From Marinobacter azerbaijanicus (GTDB lineage Bacteria; Pseudomonadota; Gammaproteobacteria; Pseudomonadales; Oleiphilaceae): a DNA stretch of 64,000 nucleotides. Of the stretch, positions 36,229 to 45,325 are shown in pieces. Below the pieces are notes generated by a model. It ran no database searches. It was given only the letters and a program-made list of their open reading frames with translations, and was not told the DNA's origin. Numbering within the stretch: position 1 is the stretch's first letter; each line of letters opens with the position of its first letter. A program made the translations under genes and the position numbers. The stretch is taken from assembly GCF_030250645.1 (NCBI RefSeq), contig NZ_JASSVS010000002.1:372001-436000 (forward strand), in the 5' to 3' direction.

Positions 36229-39108
36229 ATGCGGCGCTGGGGCATACGCAAAAAAGTACTTGTGGTGACACTCGTCCCCACCCTTCTGACCACACTGATG
36301 CTGGGGCTTTTCTTTACCTACAGCTGGGTCAACAATATTGAGAACCTGCTACAGGACCGAGGGGAGTCCCTCTCCCGCCAGCTTTCCGCCGGGTCGGAAT
36401 ATGGCCTGTTCACTGCCAACCGAAGCCTGCTGAGCAGCCTTTCCAATGCGCTACTGGAAGAGCAGGACGTGCGCTCCATTACCTTCTTTGACAGTGAGCA
36501 CAATCGGCTTCTCCACACCGGTCCCGGCAGCTCGGATGACGTCGAAACACAAGCCCTGAACGGGGAGGAAGCAAAACGGATCAGTCGGCCGGACAGCACC
36601 GTGTTTGTCACTCCGGTTTACCTGCAGGACCTGATGATTGAAAACATGCTGGATCCGGACGCCCGCCAGGGTGTCGCCAACGGCAAGGAGCCAATCGGCT
36701 GGGTCACCGTGGAAATGTCCCATGTTCGCACTGAGAAGGAAACCTATAAGGCGCTGTTGATTTCACTGCTGCTGGTGCTGGGCGGGGTTATCCTGAGCCT
36801 GGCTATTGCCATGCGCCTGAGCCGTGCCTTTACCGACCCTGTGTTCGAACTCAACGAGGCGGTAGCCAGGCTTAAGGAAGGAAAGCTCGACACCCGAGTC
36901 TACACCGGCGCCGGCCCGGAGTTCGAGCAGCTGGAGTCCGGACTCAACGCCATGGCCGGCGAACTGAGCAAGGCCCAGGCCGAGATGCAGCAGAACATTG
37001 ACCAGGCAACGGAAGACCTGCGGGAAACACTGGAAACCATCGAGATCCAGAATATTGAACTGGATCTCGCCCGCAAGGAAGCACTGGAAGCCAGCCGCAT
37101 CAAGTCTGAATTCCTGGCCAACATGTCCCATGAAATCCGCACTCCACTGAACGGTATTATCGGGTTTACCGAACTTCTGCTGAAAAGTCCTCTGCCCCGT
37201 CAGCAGCGGGACCACCTGAGTACCATCCGCAAGTCATCGGAAATATTGCTGACCATCATCAACGACATTCTTGATTTCTCCAAAATCGAGGCGGGCAAAC
37301 TGATTCTGGACCGTATCCCGTTCCAGCTCCGGGACATTGTCGAGGAAGTTATGGTTATGCTGGCGCCGGCGGCCCATAGCAAAAACCTCGACCTGGTTCC
37401 GCTGGTATACAACGACGTGCCGGACAACATCATGGGGGATCCACTCAGGGTAAAACAGGTAATCACCAACCTGGTGAACAACGCGATAAAGTTCACCCAG
37501 ACCGGCGAGGTGGTTTTGCGCGCCAGCCTTGAAGAGGAAGACAAGGAGAGCAACCGGATCACGCTCCGGTTGAGCATCACCGACTCCGGCGTCGGGCTTT
37601 CCAGGGCGCAGCAACAATCCCTGTTCAATGCCTTCAGCCAGGCCGATGCTTCCACTGCCCGCCAATACGGTGGCACCGGGCTTGGCCTCGCCATTTCCAA
37701 ACGTCTGGTTGAGGAAATGGGCGGCAAGATCGGCCTGGAAAGCGAGCTGGGAAAGGGTTCCACATTCTGGTTTACCCTCACCTCGGAACTATCCTCGACA
37801 GGGGAGGCCAACTCACCGAAGGATGCTCTGCGCGGAGAGCGGGTTATCTACCTGGAGCAACAGAAGACCACCGGTCTTGCGGTAGAGCACATGCTACGGG
37901 AGTGGGGCATGACGGTGGACCGGGTTGCGGCGCCGGGCGCCATGCAGGAGCAGGTCGAGGAAGCCCAGAGCCAGCAGTCCGGCTACGCCGTTGCCATTCT
38001 AGGGATCAGCCGTCATCTACTGAATTCAAGCCAGTACTGCTCGCTGGTCAGAACACTGGAGCTCGATCGGGATTGCCGTACATTACTGCTGACCCCAACG
38101 CTGGAAACACACGACACACCGCTCTCAGGTTTGGCCAGCGGCCACCTCACCAAGCCGGTCTGCCGTGATTCTCTCTATGAAGAACTGCTGTTACTGGTAC
38201 ACGGCATAAGCAGCCAGCAACAACACCTTCCGGAACTGTCGACCGAACAGAGTAAGGCTCAGTACTCTGGCCGGGCGCCCCGGGTGCTGGCTGTAGACGA
38301 CAATGACGCCAACCTGAAACTGGTCCTGACCTTGTTGAATGATTGCCGCATTGATGCCGAAGGTGCCAGCAGCGGCTTTGAGGCTCTCAGCAAAGCCCGG
38401 CAGAAACCTTTTGATCTGGTGTTCATGGACTTACAGATGCCGGGCATGGATGGCGTGGAAACCACTGAACGGCTGAGAGGTCTGGACGGAAACGGCCACC
38501 ATACACCGGTCATTGCGCTCACCGCCCATGCGCTTTCCGAAGAACAGGACCGGCTGCTGCGCCAGGGCTTCGACGGCTACCTTGCCAAGCCCATCAGCAA
38601 CAACCAGTTGAGAAGTATCATCTACGACTACACCGGTTTCAACTGTGATGCCGGAGTTGACGGCGGTCGCCTGCCGGTGCCCGAGGTTCGCGATACCCGC
38701 CAGGCCCTGCGGCCATCCACCCGTAAGAAACAGCCGGATTGCGTCAGTGTCGCAGAAAGCATCCAGTTAGCGGCCGGCAAGGCGGACCTGGCGGAAGAAT
38801 TGTTCAGTATGCTGATCGAACAGATCCACACCGACCTGAACCGCGTGCAGAAGCACTGGGAAAGCGGAGACCGGGAGGCATTGCTTGAGTGCGTACACAA
38901 ACTGCATGGTGCGACCCGATATTGCGGTGTACCGGAATTGAGAAGTGTCGCCAACCAGTTGGAAACGGCGCTGAAATGCGCCGCCCCGGATACCGAATAC
39001 CAGAAAGACCAGCTGCTCATAGCCATGGAGCGCCTGCAAGCATGGAGCGAACAGACGGATTGGCAACAGCTGTTCAGGCAGCAGAATCAGCAGGCAGCGG
39101 TTGATTGA
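36229..39108 (+). CDS. gacS: Hybrid sensor histidine kinase GacS/BarA
   Basis: 959 residues. Two N-terminal membrane segments (about 11-32 and 174-195) frame a periplasmic sensor of about 140 residues; HAMP, then HisKA with His301 (MSHEIRTPLNG), HATPase (NLVNNAIKFT, DSGVGLS, GGTGLGLAIS), a receiver-like segment, a second receiver (VLAVDDNDANLK, acceptor Asp in FMDLQMPGMDG) and a C-terminal Hpt (HKLHGATRYCG). The first receiver-like part (from about 575) lacks the acceptor Asp and the DD pair. It drives the Gac/Rsm post-transcriptional pathway by phosphorylating GacA. The longer frame from 36121 adds 36 unlikely residues. Confidence 0.93.
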   Translation: MRRWGIRKKVLVVTLVPTLLTTLMLGLFFTYSWVNNIENLLQDRGESLSRQLSAGSEYGLFTANRSLLSSLSNALLEEQDVRSITFFDSEHNRLLHTGPGSSDDVETQALNGEEAKRISRPDSTVFVTPVYLQDLMIENMLDPDARQGVANGKEPIGWVTVEMSHVRTEKETYKALLISLLLVLGGVILSLAIAMRLSRAFTDPVFELNEAVARLKEGKLDTRVYTGAGPEFEQLESGLNAMAGELSKAQAEMQQNIDQATEDLRETLETIEIQNIELDLARKEALEASRIKSEFLANMSHEIRTPLNGIIGFTELLLKSPLPRQQRDHLSTIRKSSEILLTIINDILDFSKIEAGKLILDRIPFQLRDIVEEVMVMLAPAAHSKNLDLVPLVYNDVPDNIMGDPLRVKQVITNLVNNAIKFTQTGEVVLRASLEEEDKESNRITLRLSITDSGVGLSRAQQQSLFNAFSQADASTARQYGGTGLGLAISKRLVEEMGGKIGLESELGKGSTFWFTLTSELSSTGEANSPKDALRGERVIYLEQQKTTGLAVEHMLREWGMTVDRVAAPGAMQEQVEEAQSQQSGYAVAILGISRHLLNSSQYCSLVRTLELDRDCRTLLLTPTLETHDTPLSGLASGHLTKPVCRDSLYEELLLLVHGISSQQQHLPELSTEQSKAQYSGRAPRVLAVDDNDANLKLVLTLLNDCRIDAEGASSGFEALSKARQKPFDLVFMDLQMPGMDGVETTERLRGLDGNGHHTPVIALTAHALSEEQDRLLRQGFDGYLAKPISNNQLRSIIYDYTGFNCDAGVDGGRLPVPEVRDTRQALRPSTRKKQPDCVSVAESIQLAAGKADLAEELFSMLIEQIHTDLNRVQKHWESGDREALLECVHKLHGATRYCGVPELRSVANQLETALKCAAPDTEYQKDQLLIAMERLQAWSEQTDWQQLFRQQNQQAAVD

Positions 39109-39124
39109 GTTTGGCGGACTCCGA

Positions 39125-39874
39125 TCAGGACCGGGCGTTGGCCAGAATGGCTTTCATGTCCCTGACAGCCTCTTTCAGGCCGGTAAAGACCGCCCGTGCA
39201 ATAATGGCATGGCCAATGTTGAGCTCGTTGATACCAGCAATCGCCGCTACCCGTTCGGTGTTGTGATAGTGAAGGCCGTGGCCTGCATTCACGATCAGGC
39301 CCTTTTTCCGGGCATGCTCGACAGCAGTTAATAGCGTGGCAAACGCGGCGTCTGCTGCCTCTGGCGTATCCGCTTCGGCATATTCGCCTGTGTGGAGCTC
39401 TACCACCGGTGCTCCGCACCGGATGGCTGCGTCAATCTGCGCGATATCCGGGTCGATAAACAGGGATACTTCAGTTCCTATCCTTGCCAACCGCTCACAC
39501 GCCTTGGCAACGCGTGCTTCCTGCCCTTCCACATCAAGCCCGCCTTCGGTGGTCAGCTCCTCGCGTTTTTCAGGCACCAGGCATACGCATTCCGGGCGCA
39601 CCTGCTCTGCAAATGCCAGCATGGCGTCAGTAACAGCCATTTCCAGGTTCATCTTGGTGGTCAGGATTTCCCTGAGCATAAGCACATCCCGATCCTGGAT
39701 GTGTCGGCGATCCTCCCTGGGGTGGATGGTAATACCATCGGCACCGGCCTCCTCTGCCAGGATGGCCGCCTGCACCGGATCCGGATAGCGAGTGCCTCTG
39801 GCCTGGCGCAGTGTTGCGACATGGTCAATGTTGACACCCAGCAGCACTCTGGGATTCGTTGCGCTAGGGTTCAT
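39125..39874 (-). CDS. pdxJ: Pyridoxine 5'-phosphate synthase
   Basis: 249 residues. TIM-barrel enzyme that condenses 3-amino-2-oxopropyl phosphate with 1-deoxyxylulose 5-phosphate. [17 protein letters not shown] is the family N-terminus; [10 protein letters not shown] and [11 protein letters not shown] are conserved later. The ATG at 39874 follows GAGGAG by six bases and overlaps the recO 3' end by 11 bases; the frame upstream to 39952 lies in recO and is not used. Last gene of the lepA-to-pdxJ run. Confidence 0.95.
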   Translation of the reverse strand: MNPSATNPRVLLGVNIDHVATLRQARGTRYPDPVQAAILAEEAGADGITIHPREDRRHIQDRDVLMLREILTTKMNLEMAVTDAMLAFAEQVRPECVCLVPEKREELTTEGGLDVEGQEARVAKACERLARIGTEVSLFIDPDIAQIDAAIRCGAPVVELHTGEYAEADTPEAADAAFATLLTAVEHARKKGLIVNAGHGLHYHNTERVAAIAGINELNIGHAIIARAVFTGLKEAVRDMKAILANARS

Positions 39875-40592
39875 TACGATCTCCTCGATGATGACTGAAC
39901 AGGCTTCGGCTATTGAGGGGGCGGCCCTGCAGAAGATAGTCGACCAGTACACGGGTTACCCGCTTGGCGACACGGCGGCATTCTGTTGACTCCAGATCTC
40001 CGGACGCAAGAGCCAGTAACGTGGCACCGGAAAGGTTCTGAAGCCTGACACCCGCCGAAGGCATAGCCAGAACCCCCTGTTCCGGATCATAGCAATAATA
40101 CTCACCGGCCTCGACCGCCAGCCCGGTATCGGTGGCCAGGTCCCATGCGAAGTCATATCCCAGTTCTGCCGCAAGGGATTGCTCGAACCGTCGGAGAACG
40201 GGTTCCACGTCACCCGCATCCGACAACTCGGAAATTACGTCGATATAGGAGGCAAACAGGCGGGCATGAGGATCAGCTGGAGGTAACAGTCGCTGCAAAA
40301 GTTCGTTTACGTAGAGCCCGCTGTAGAGAGAAAGAGCCGGCTTGAGCACGGGCCCGCCACGGACTTCCACCTGAGTGAGGGTTTTCAGGTCACTACGGCC
40401 GGCCCAGTCCACCAGTAACGGCTGGAACGGCTGCAACTGTGCCTTCAGCGGACTTTTTGCGCTATTGCCACCACGGGCAATGGCGGTAATGCGGCCCGCA
40501 TTCAGGGAGAAGATATCCACCATCAGGCTGGTTTCCCGCCATGCCCGGCGGTGAAGGACGTAAGCGGGCTCCTGCTGCATTGGCCCCGTCAT
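39864..40592 (-). CDS. recO: DNA repair protein RecO
   Basis: 242 residues. N-terminal OB fold ([20 protein letters not shown]) and C-terminal helical domain. It loads RecA on SSB-coated single strands with RecR. No zinc cysteines at the C-terminus, as in other gammaproteobacteria. Seven bases after era; overlaps pdxJ by 11. Confidence 0.92.
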   Translation of the reverse strand: MTGPMQQEPAYVLHRRAWRETSLMVDIFSLNAGRITAIARGGNSAKSPLKAQLQPFQPLLVDWAGRSDLKTLTQVEVRGGPVLKPALSLYSGLYVNELLQRLLPPADPHARLFASYIDVISELSDAGDVEPVLRRFEQSLAAELGYDFAWDLATDTGLAVEAGEYYCYDPEQGVLAMPSAGVRLQNLSGATLLALASGDLESTECRRVAKRVTRVLVDYLLQGRPLNSRSLFSHHRGDRNEP

Positions 40593-40599
40593 AGACGCC

Positions 40600-41517
40600 T
40601 CAGAAGTCGTTCATTCCAAGACTTTTCAGGGCCCGTTCACTGTCTGCCCAGCCCCGCTTGACCTTGACCCAGAGCCTCAGCATTACCTTGCTGTCAAACA
40701 GGCGCTCCATATCTGCCCGGGCTTCCTGGCCGATGCGGCGCAACCGCTCGCCTTTGTCGCCGATCATGATCTTCTTCTGACCTTCACGCTCCACCAGAAT
40801 CAACGCGGAGATGTGCAGGGTCTTGCCGTCCTTGCGGAACTCCTCGATTTCAACTGCCACTGAGTACGGCAGCTCAGCACCCAACTGACGGGTGATTTTC
40901 TCCCGCACCATTTCGGACGCCATAAAGCGCTCACTGCGATCCGTAACCTGGTCGTCCGGATAGAAGTGAACGCTTTGTGGCAGGAAACGCCCTACCGCTT
41001 CTTCCAAAGGCGCCAGGTTCATGCCCTTCAGGGCCGATAACGGAATGATTTCAGCAAATTCCCGCTTCCGCGACAGCATGTCCAGGTGTGGCAAAAGGGC
41101 CTCGCGGTTCTCTATTCTGTCCACCTTATTCACTGCAAGAATCACCGGGCACTTCAGGCTGCTCAGTTTTTCCAGCACCATTTCGTCTGCGGTGGTCCAG
41201 GCCATCTGGTCAACCACGAACACCGCTACATCCACGTCCTTCAACGCCGATGTGGCCGCCTTGTTCATGTAACGGTTGATGGCGCGTGGCTCTTCCTCGT
41301 GCATACCCGGGGTGTCCACATAGATGGCCTGCACCGGCCCCTCGGTCTTGATGCCCAGGACCTGGTGGCGCGTGGTCTGTGGCTTTCGGGAGGTAATACT
41401 CAGCTTCTGACCAAGGATATGGTTCAGCAGCGTGGACTTGCCCACGTTCGGACGGCCAACAATCGCCACGAATCCACAACGGCTATCCGGGTTTTCCGGA
41501 CGGGTAACATCATTCAT
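40600..41517 (-). CDS. era: GTPase Era
   Basis: 305 residues. G1 loop GRPNVGKST near residue 21, DTPGMHEEE (G3), NKVD (G4) and a C-terminal KH domain ([19 protein letters not shown]). It helps mature the 30S subunit and binds the 3' end of 16S rRNA. The ATG at 41517 overlaps the rnc stop (TGATG), so era is coupled to rnc. Confidence 0.96.
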   Translation of the reverse strand: MNDVTRPENPDSRCGFVAIVGRPNVGKSTLLNHILGQKLSITSRKPQTTRHQVLGIKTEGPVQAIYVDTPGMHEEEPRAINRYMNKAATSALKDVDVAVFVVDQMAWTTADEMVLEKLSSLKCPVILAVNKVDRIENREALLPHLDMLSRKREFAEIIPLSALKGMNLAPLEEAVGRFLPQSVHFYPDDQVTDRSERFMASEMVREKITRQLGAELPYSVAVEIEEFRKDGKTLHISALILVEREGQKKIMIGDKGERLRRIGQEARADMERLFDSKVMLRLWVKVKRGWADSERALKSLGMNDF

Positions 41518-42206
41518 CAATCATTCTCCACGCCCAATTCCTTGAGGGCATTGCGGGCGGCCTGCTGCTCGGCAATCCGTCGGCTGTTACCGGTACCTGT
41601 AGTTTTCCGGTCCAGTGACGGCAGAGCGCAGGAAACATGGAACGTCTGGGCGTGAGCTTCACCGTCCACCGAAATCACGTCGTAAAGCGGCAAAGGAAAC
41701 TGCCGCGACTGTAAATATTCCTGCAGTCGGGTTTTCGGATCCTTCTGGGTATCCTGAAGATCCAACTGCTTCAGGCGCACCTCGAACCAGCGCAAAACCT
41801 GCTCCCGGCAGGTATGAAAATCACTGTCCAGGTAAATCGCACCGATAATGGATTCAACGGCGTCCGCGAGAATCGATTCACGACGGAATCCACCGCTTTT
41901 TAACTCGCCGGAGCCCAGACGAAGGTATTTACCCAGTTCGAATTCTCGACCAATTTCCGCCAGCGTGACTCCCTTTACCATGCGGGCACGCAGACGACTC
42001 AGTTGTCCTTCCCTGGCTTTTTCAAAGTGCTGGTACAGATATTCGGCAATAACCATATTGACAATGGAGTCACCCAGAAATTCCAGGCGCTCATTGTTCT
42101 GGTTGCCAAAACTGCGATGGGTAAGCGCCAGCAGCAGACGCTCCGGGGTTTTGAACTGATACCCGATACGCCGCTGCAGCTGTTCCAGATCCGGTTGCGA
42201 ACTCAC
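41517..42206 (-). CDS. rnc: Ribonuclease III
   Basis: 229 residues. The signature [10 protein letters not shown] lies at 38-47, with the metal-binding Glu and Asp; the second catalytic pair is in [13 protein letters not shown]. The double-strand RNA-binding domain fills the C-terminus (TRLQEYLQ to the end). It processes rRNA and structured mRNAs. The ATG overlaps the upstream DUF4845 gene by four bases. Confidence 0.96.
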   Translation of the reverse strand: MSSQPDLEQLQRRIGYQFKTPERLLLALTHRSFGNQNNERLEFLGDSIVNMVIAEYLYQHFEKAREGQLSRLRARMVKGVTLAEIGREFELGKYLRLGSGELKSGGFRRESILADAVESIIGAIYLDSDFHTCREQVLRWFEVRLKQLDLQDTQKDPKTRLQEYLQSRQFPLPLYDVISVDGEAHAQTFHVSCALPSLDRKTTGTGNSRRIAEQQAARNALKELGVEND

Positions 42207-42592
42207 TTGCCCTTCATCTCGTACTCGTGTTGGAAGTGGATAACCGTATCCACGTTACGGAAGAGGTTATTGCGGACTTCATAATCCACATTGATCACCA
42301 CAAACTCGCCGTTCTTCTCAACGGTGATGTTCTTGGCGTCAAACCCTCTCACATTGTTGACGCTCAGTCGCTTGTTGATAAGGCTTCTTACCTGTGCAGG
42401 TCCCATGCTGGAAAGATCTTCGGTTCCCTCAAGGCTTTCCAGTGCTTCCTGAATAGTGATGTCGTCCAGATAAGCCGGCCCCAACTTGATCACAAGCGTC
42501 AGCAGACCACCGAAGAAGAGCACCATGATCATGATCACCAGTGCCGATGCGCCCGCCTGCCTGCGCATGGATGAAAGACTGTTTTTCTTCAT
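42203..42592 (-). CDS. DUF4845 membrane protein
   Basis: 129 residues. One N-terminal membrane segment (about 16-36: [19 protein letters not shown]), then an 80-residue extracytoplasmic domain. It resembles the DUF4845 family, always found between lepB and rnc in this order (also Pseudomonas). It has a short prepilin-like look near the N-terminus (RRQAGASAL), but no clear cleavage site; no function is established. Confidence 0.85.
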   Translation of the reverse strand: MKKNSLSSMRRQAGASALVIMIMVLFFGGLLTLVIKLGPAYLDDITIQEALESLEGTEDLSSMGPAQVRSLINKRLSVNNVRGFDAKNITVEKNGEFVVINVDYEVRNNLFRNVDTVIHFQHEYEMKGK

Positions 42593-42621
42593 TATAAAGA
42601 TACCCCTGAATTACAACGCAC

Positions 42622-43407
42622 TTATTCTATACCGCCAACACGATCAAAGGATGGCAGGCTGGTCAGTGATTCCCAGTGCATCCAGATTGCAAACGCCTTA
42701 CCCACCACCATCTCATCCGGAACAGTGCCCCAGTAGCGACTGTCGTTGCTGTTATCGCGGTTGTCACCCATCACGAAGTACTCACCCTCGGGAACCAGCC
42801 ATTGCCCGTCACCGGAGTGGCCCGTGCGGCCAAGGGTCAGAAAGACATTGTATTGGTGATCACCAAGTGTTTCACGCCGCAGCTCTACCGGCGGCAGCCT
42901 TGCGACAAAACGAGACTCAACCTTCTCACCATTGATGAACAGCTCACGGTCCTGATAACGGATATGATCCCCGGGCAGACCCACAACCCGCTTGATGTAA
43001 TTGGTGCTGCCATCTTCCGGATAACGGAATACGATAACATCGCCACGCTCCGGGTCATCCACTTCCAAAATTTTTGTGCCCGCAACGGGCAGCCTCAGGC
43101 CATAGGCATACTTGTTGACGAGGATAAAGTCCCCTACTTCCAGGGTTGGCAACATGGATCCAGAAGGAATCTGAAAAGGCTCCACCAGAAATGAGCGCAA
43201 CACCAGCACCACTGCCAGGACCGGGAAGAAAGAACGGCTCAGATCGACAAGGTAGGGCTCCTTGGGTTCTTTATCCGCCTCATACTCCCCTGGCTTCAAC
43301 CCTGCCGCGGTAAGCCTGCGCTTGCGCAGAACGAGCCGGTCCAACAGCCAGATCAGCCCTGTTACAAATGTCAGAACTACGAGAACCAGGGGAAAATCAA
43401 TATCCAT
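42622..43407 (-). CDS. lepB: Signal peptidase I
   Basis: 261 residues. Ser/Lys protease of the inner membrane, active face in the periplasm: Ser84 in SGSMLPTL and Lys139 in YIKRVVGLPGD. Two N-terminal membrane segments (about 4-22 and 58-76) fit the E. coli topology. It cuts leader peptides from secreted proteins. Eleven bases after lepA. Confidence 0.95.
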   Translation of the reverse strand: MDIDFPLVLVVLTFVTGLIWLLDRLVLRKRRLTAAGLKPGEYEADKEPKEPYLVDLSRSFFPVLAVVLVLRSFLVEPFQIPSGSMLPTLEVGDFILVNKYAYGLRLPVAGTKILEVDDPERGDVIVFRYPEDGSTNYIKRVVGLPGDHIRYQDRELFINGEKVESRFVARLPPVELRRETLGDHQYNVFLTLGRTGHSGDGQWLVPEGEYFVMGDNRDNSNDSRYWGTVPDEMVVGKAFAIWMHWESLTSLPSFDRVGGIE

Positions 43408-43418
43408 TCAGGTGCCTT

Positions 43419-45227
43419 TTAGTTATCCACTTTCAATACGGCAAGGAATGCTTCCTGAGGCACCTCGACATTGCCCAGTTGTTTCATGCGCTTCTTGCCT
43501 TCTTTCTGCTTCTGCAGCAGTTTCTTCTTCCGGCTGACGTCGCCACCGTAACACTTGGCGGTGACGTTCTTGCGAAGCGCCTTGACGGTCACCCGCGATA
43601 CAACCTGATTTCCGATCGCCGCCTGAATGGCGATATCGAACATCTGGCGCGGAATCAGTTCTTTCATTTTCTCAACCAGCGCACGGCCCTTATAGTGTGC
43701 CTGGTCCTTGTGCACAATCAGTGCCAGAGCATCCACTCGCTCTGCGTTGATCAGCACGTCCAGCCTTACCAGGTTCGCGGTCTGGAAACGCACGAAATGG
43801 TAATCGAGTGAGGCAAAGCCGCGGCTGGCAGATTTGATGCGGTCAAAAAAGTCCAGTACCACTTCTGCCATCGGCAACTCGTAGGTCACCTGAACCTGGG
43901 TTGACATGAAGTGCATGTTTTTCTGGATGCCGCGCCTTTCCTCGCACAGTTTGATGACGTTACCCAGGTGTTCCTGAGGCACCAGAATGTTGGCTTCAAC
44001 GATTGGCTCGCGCATTTCCTCAATGGAACCAATATCCGGCAGGCTGGAGGGGTTGTCTACCGACAGGGTCTCACCCTGTTTGGTAACGACTTCATAGATT
44101 ACCGTAGGCGCTGTGGTGATCAGGTCAATATCGTATTCACGTTCCAGACGTTCCTGGACAATCTCCATGTGGAGCATGCCCAGAAAGCCACAACGGAAGC
44201 CAAAACCAAGCGCATCGGAGCTTTCCGGCTCGAAAAACAGTGAAGCGTCGTTCAGCGTGAGTTTTTCCAGCGCGTCGCGAAAATCGTTGTAGTCGTCCGC
44301 GCTGACCGGGAACAACCCGGCATAAACTTGTGGTTTTACTTTCTTGAAGCCCGGCAGCATGGGGATATCGTCGGATCCTTTTTGCTGCACGATGGTATCG
44401 CCCACTGGCGCACCATGGATGTCTTTGATACCGGCCACGACGAAACCAACATCACCGGCTTCCAGAATATCCGTATCCTTCGGCTTGGGGTTAAAAATAC
44501 CGACTTTATCGGCGTTCCAGGCCTTGCCAGTGGACTTGATGACAATCCGGTCGCCCTTTTTCAGCGTGCCCTCGGTCACCCGCACCAGGGACACGACGCC
44601 CAGATAGTTATCGAACCAGGAGTCAATGATCAGCGCCTGCAGGGGTGCACTGCGGTCACCCTTGGGTGGTGGAATCTTGGCAATCAGGTCTTCCAGAACA
44701 TCTTCCACACCAATGCCGCTCTTGGCACTGCAGCGGACCGCCTCGGTGGCGGCAATGCCAATAATATCCTCGATTTCCTGGGCGACACGCTCGGGCTCAG
44801 CCTGCGGCAGGTCCATCTTGTTCAACACCGGCACCACTTCCAGACCCTGCTCAATGGCGGTATAACAATTCGCCACCGACTGGGCCTCAACACCCTGGCC
44901 TGCGTCCACTACCAGGAGAGCACCTTCGCAGGCGTAGAGAGAGCGCGAGACTTCGTAGGAAAAGTCCACATGGCCTGGTGTGTCGATAAAGTTCAGTTTG
45001 TATTCTTTACCGTCCCGGGCCTTGTAGTTCAGTGTCACGCTCTGGGCCTTGATGGTGATACCGCGTTCGCGCTCAAGATCCATGGAATCAAGCACCTGCT
45101 CGGCCATTTCACGTTCAGTGAGGCCGCCGCAGATCTGGATAAAGCGGTCCGCCAGAGTGGATTTACCGTGGTCGATGTGGGCGATGATCGAAAAGTTTCG
45201 GATTCGGCTCAGTTCAGTCACAGACAA
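43419..45227 (-). CDS. lepA: Elongation factor 4 (LepA)
   Basis: 602 residues. G domain with [25 protein letters not shown] and NKMDLP, then domains II-V and the LepA-specific C-terminal region with [20 protein letters not shown] sequence (here [15 protein letters not shown]). It acts on the ribosome and aids translation under stress and assembly of the 30S subunit. First gene of the lepA-lepB-DUF4845-rnc-era-recO-pdxJ run. Confidence 0.97.
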   Translation of the reverse strand: MSVTELSRIRNFSIIAHIDHGKSTLADRFIQICGGLTEREMAEQVLDSMDLERERGITIKAQSVTLNYKARDGKEYKLNFIDTPGHVDFSYEVSRSLYACEGALLVVDAGQGVEAQSVANCYTAIEQGLEVVPVLNKMDLPQAEPERVAQEIEDIIGIAATEAVRCSAKSGIGVEDVLEDLIAKIPPPKGDRSAPLQALIIDSWFDNYLGVVSLVRVTEGTLKKGDRIVIKSTGKAWNADKVGIFNPKPKDTDILEAGDVGFVVAGIKDIHGAPVGDTIVQQKGSDDIPMLPGFKKVKPQVYAGLFPVSADDYNDFRDALEKLTLNDASLFFEPESSDALGFGFRCGFLGMLHMEIVQERLEREYDIDLITTAPTVIYEVVTKQGETLSVDNPSSLPDIGSIEEMREPIVEANILVPQEHLGNVIKLCEERRGIQKNMHFMSTQVQVTYELPMAEVVLDFFDRIKSASRGFASLDYHFVRFQTANLVRLDVLINAERVDALALIVHKDQAHYKGRALVEKMKELIPRQMFDIAIQAAIGNQVVSRVTVKALRKNVTAKCYGGDVSRKKKLLQKQKEGKKRMKQLGNVEVPQEAFLAVLKVDN

Positions 45228-45325
45228 TGAATACTCATAAAAATACGAAGGATTGAGCCCGGAAGGGCCGTGCCGGAGTCCGGCGACGGCGTGATTTTAC
45301 CGGTTACCGGCTGTCATTGCCATGA

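Noticed and set aside
44328..45230. Open frame (300 codons) opposite lepA
   Set aside because: lepA is certain; the antisense product has no family features.
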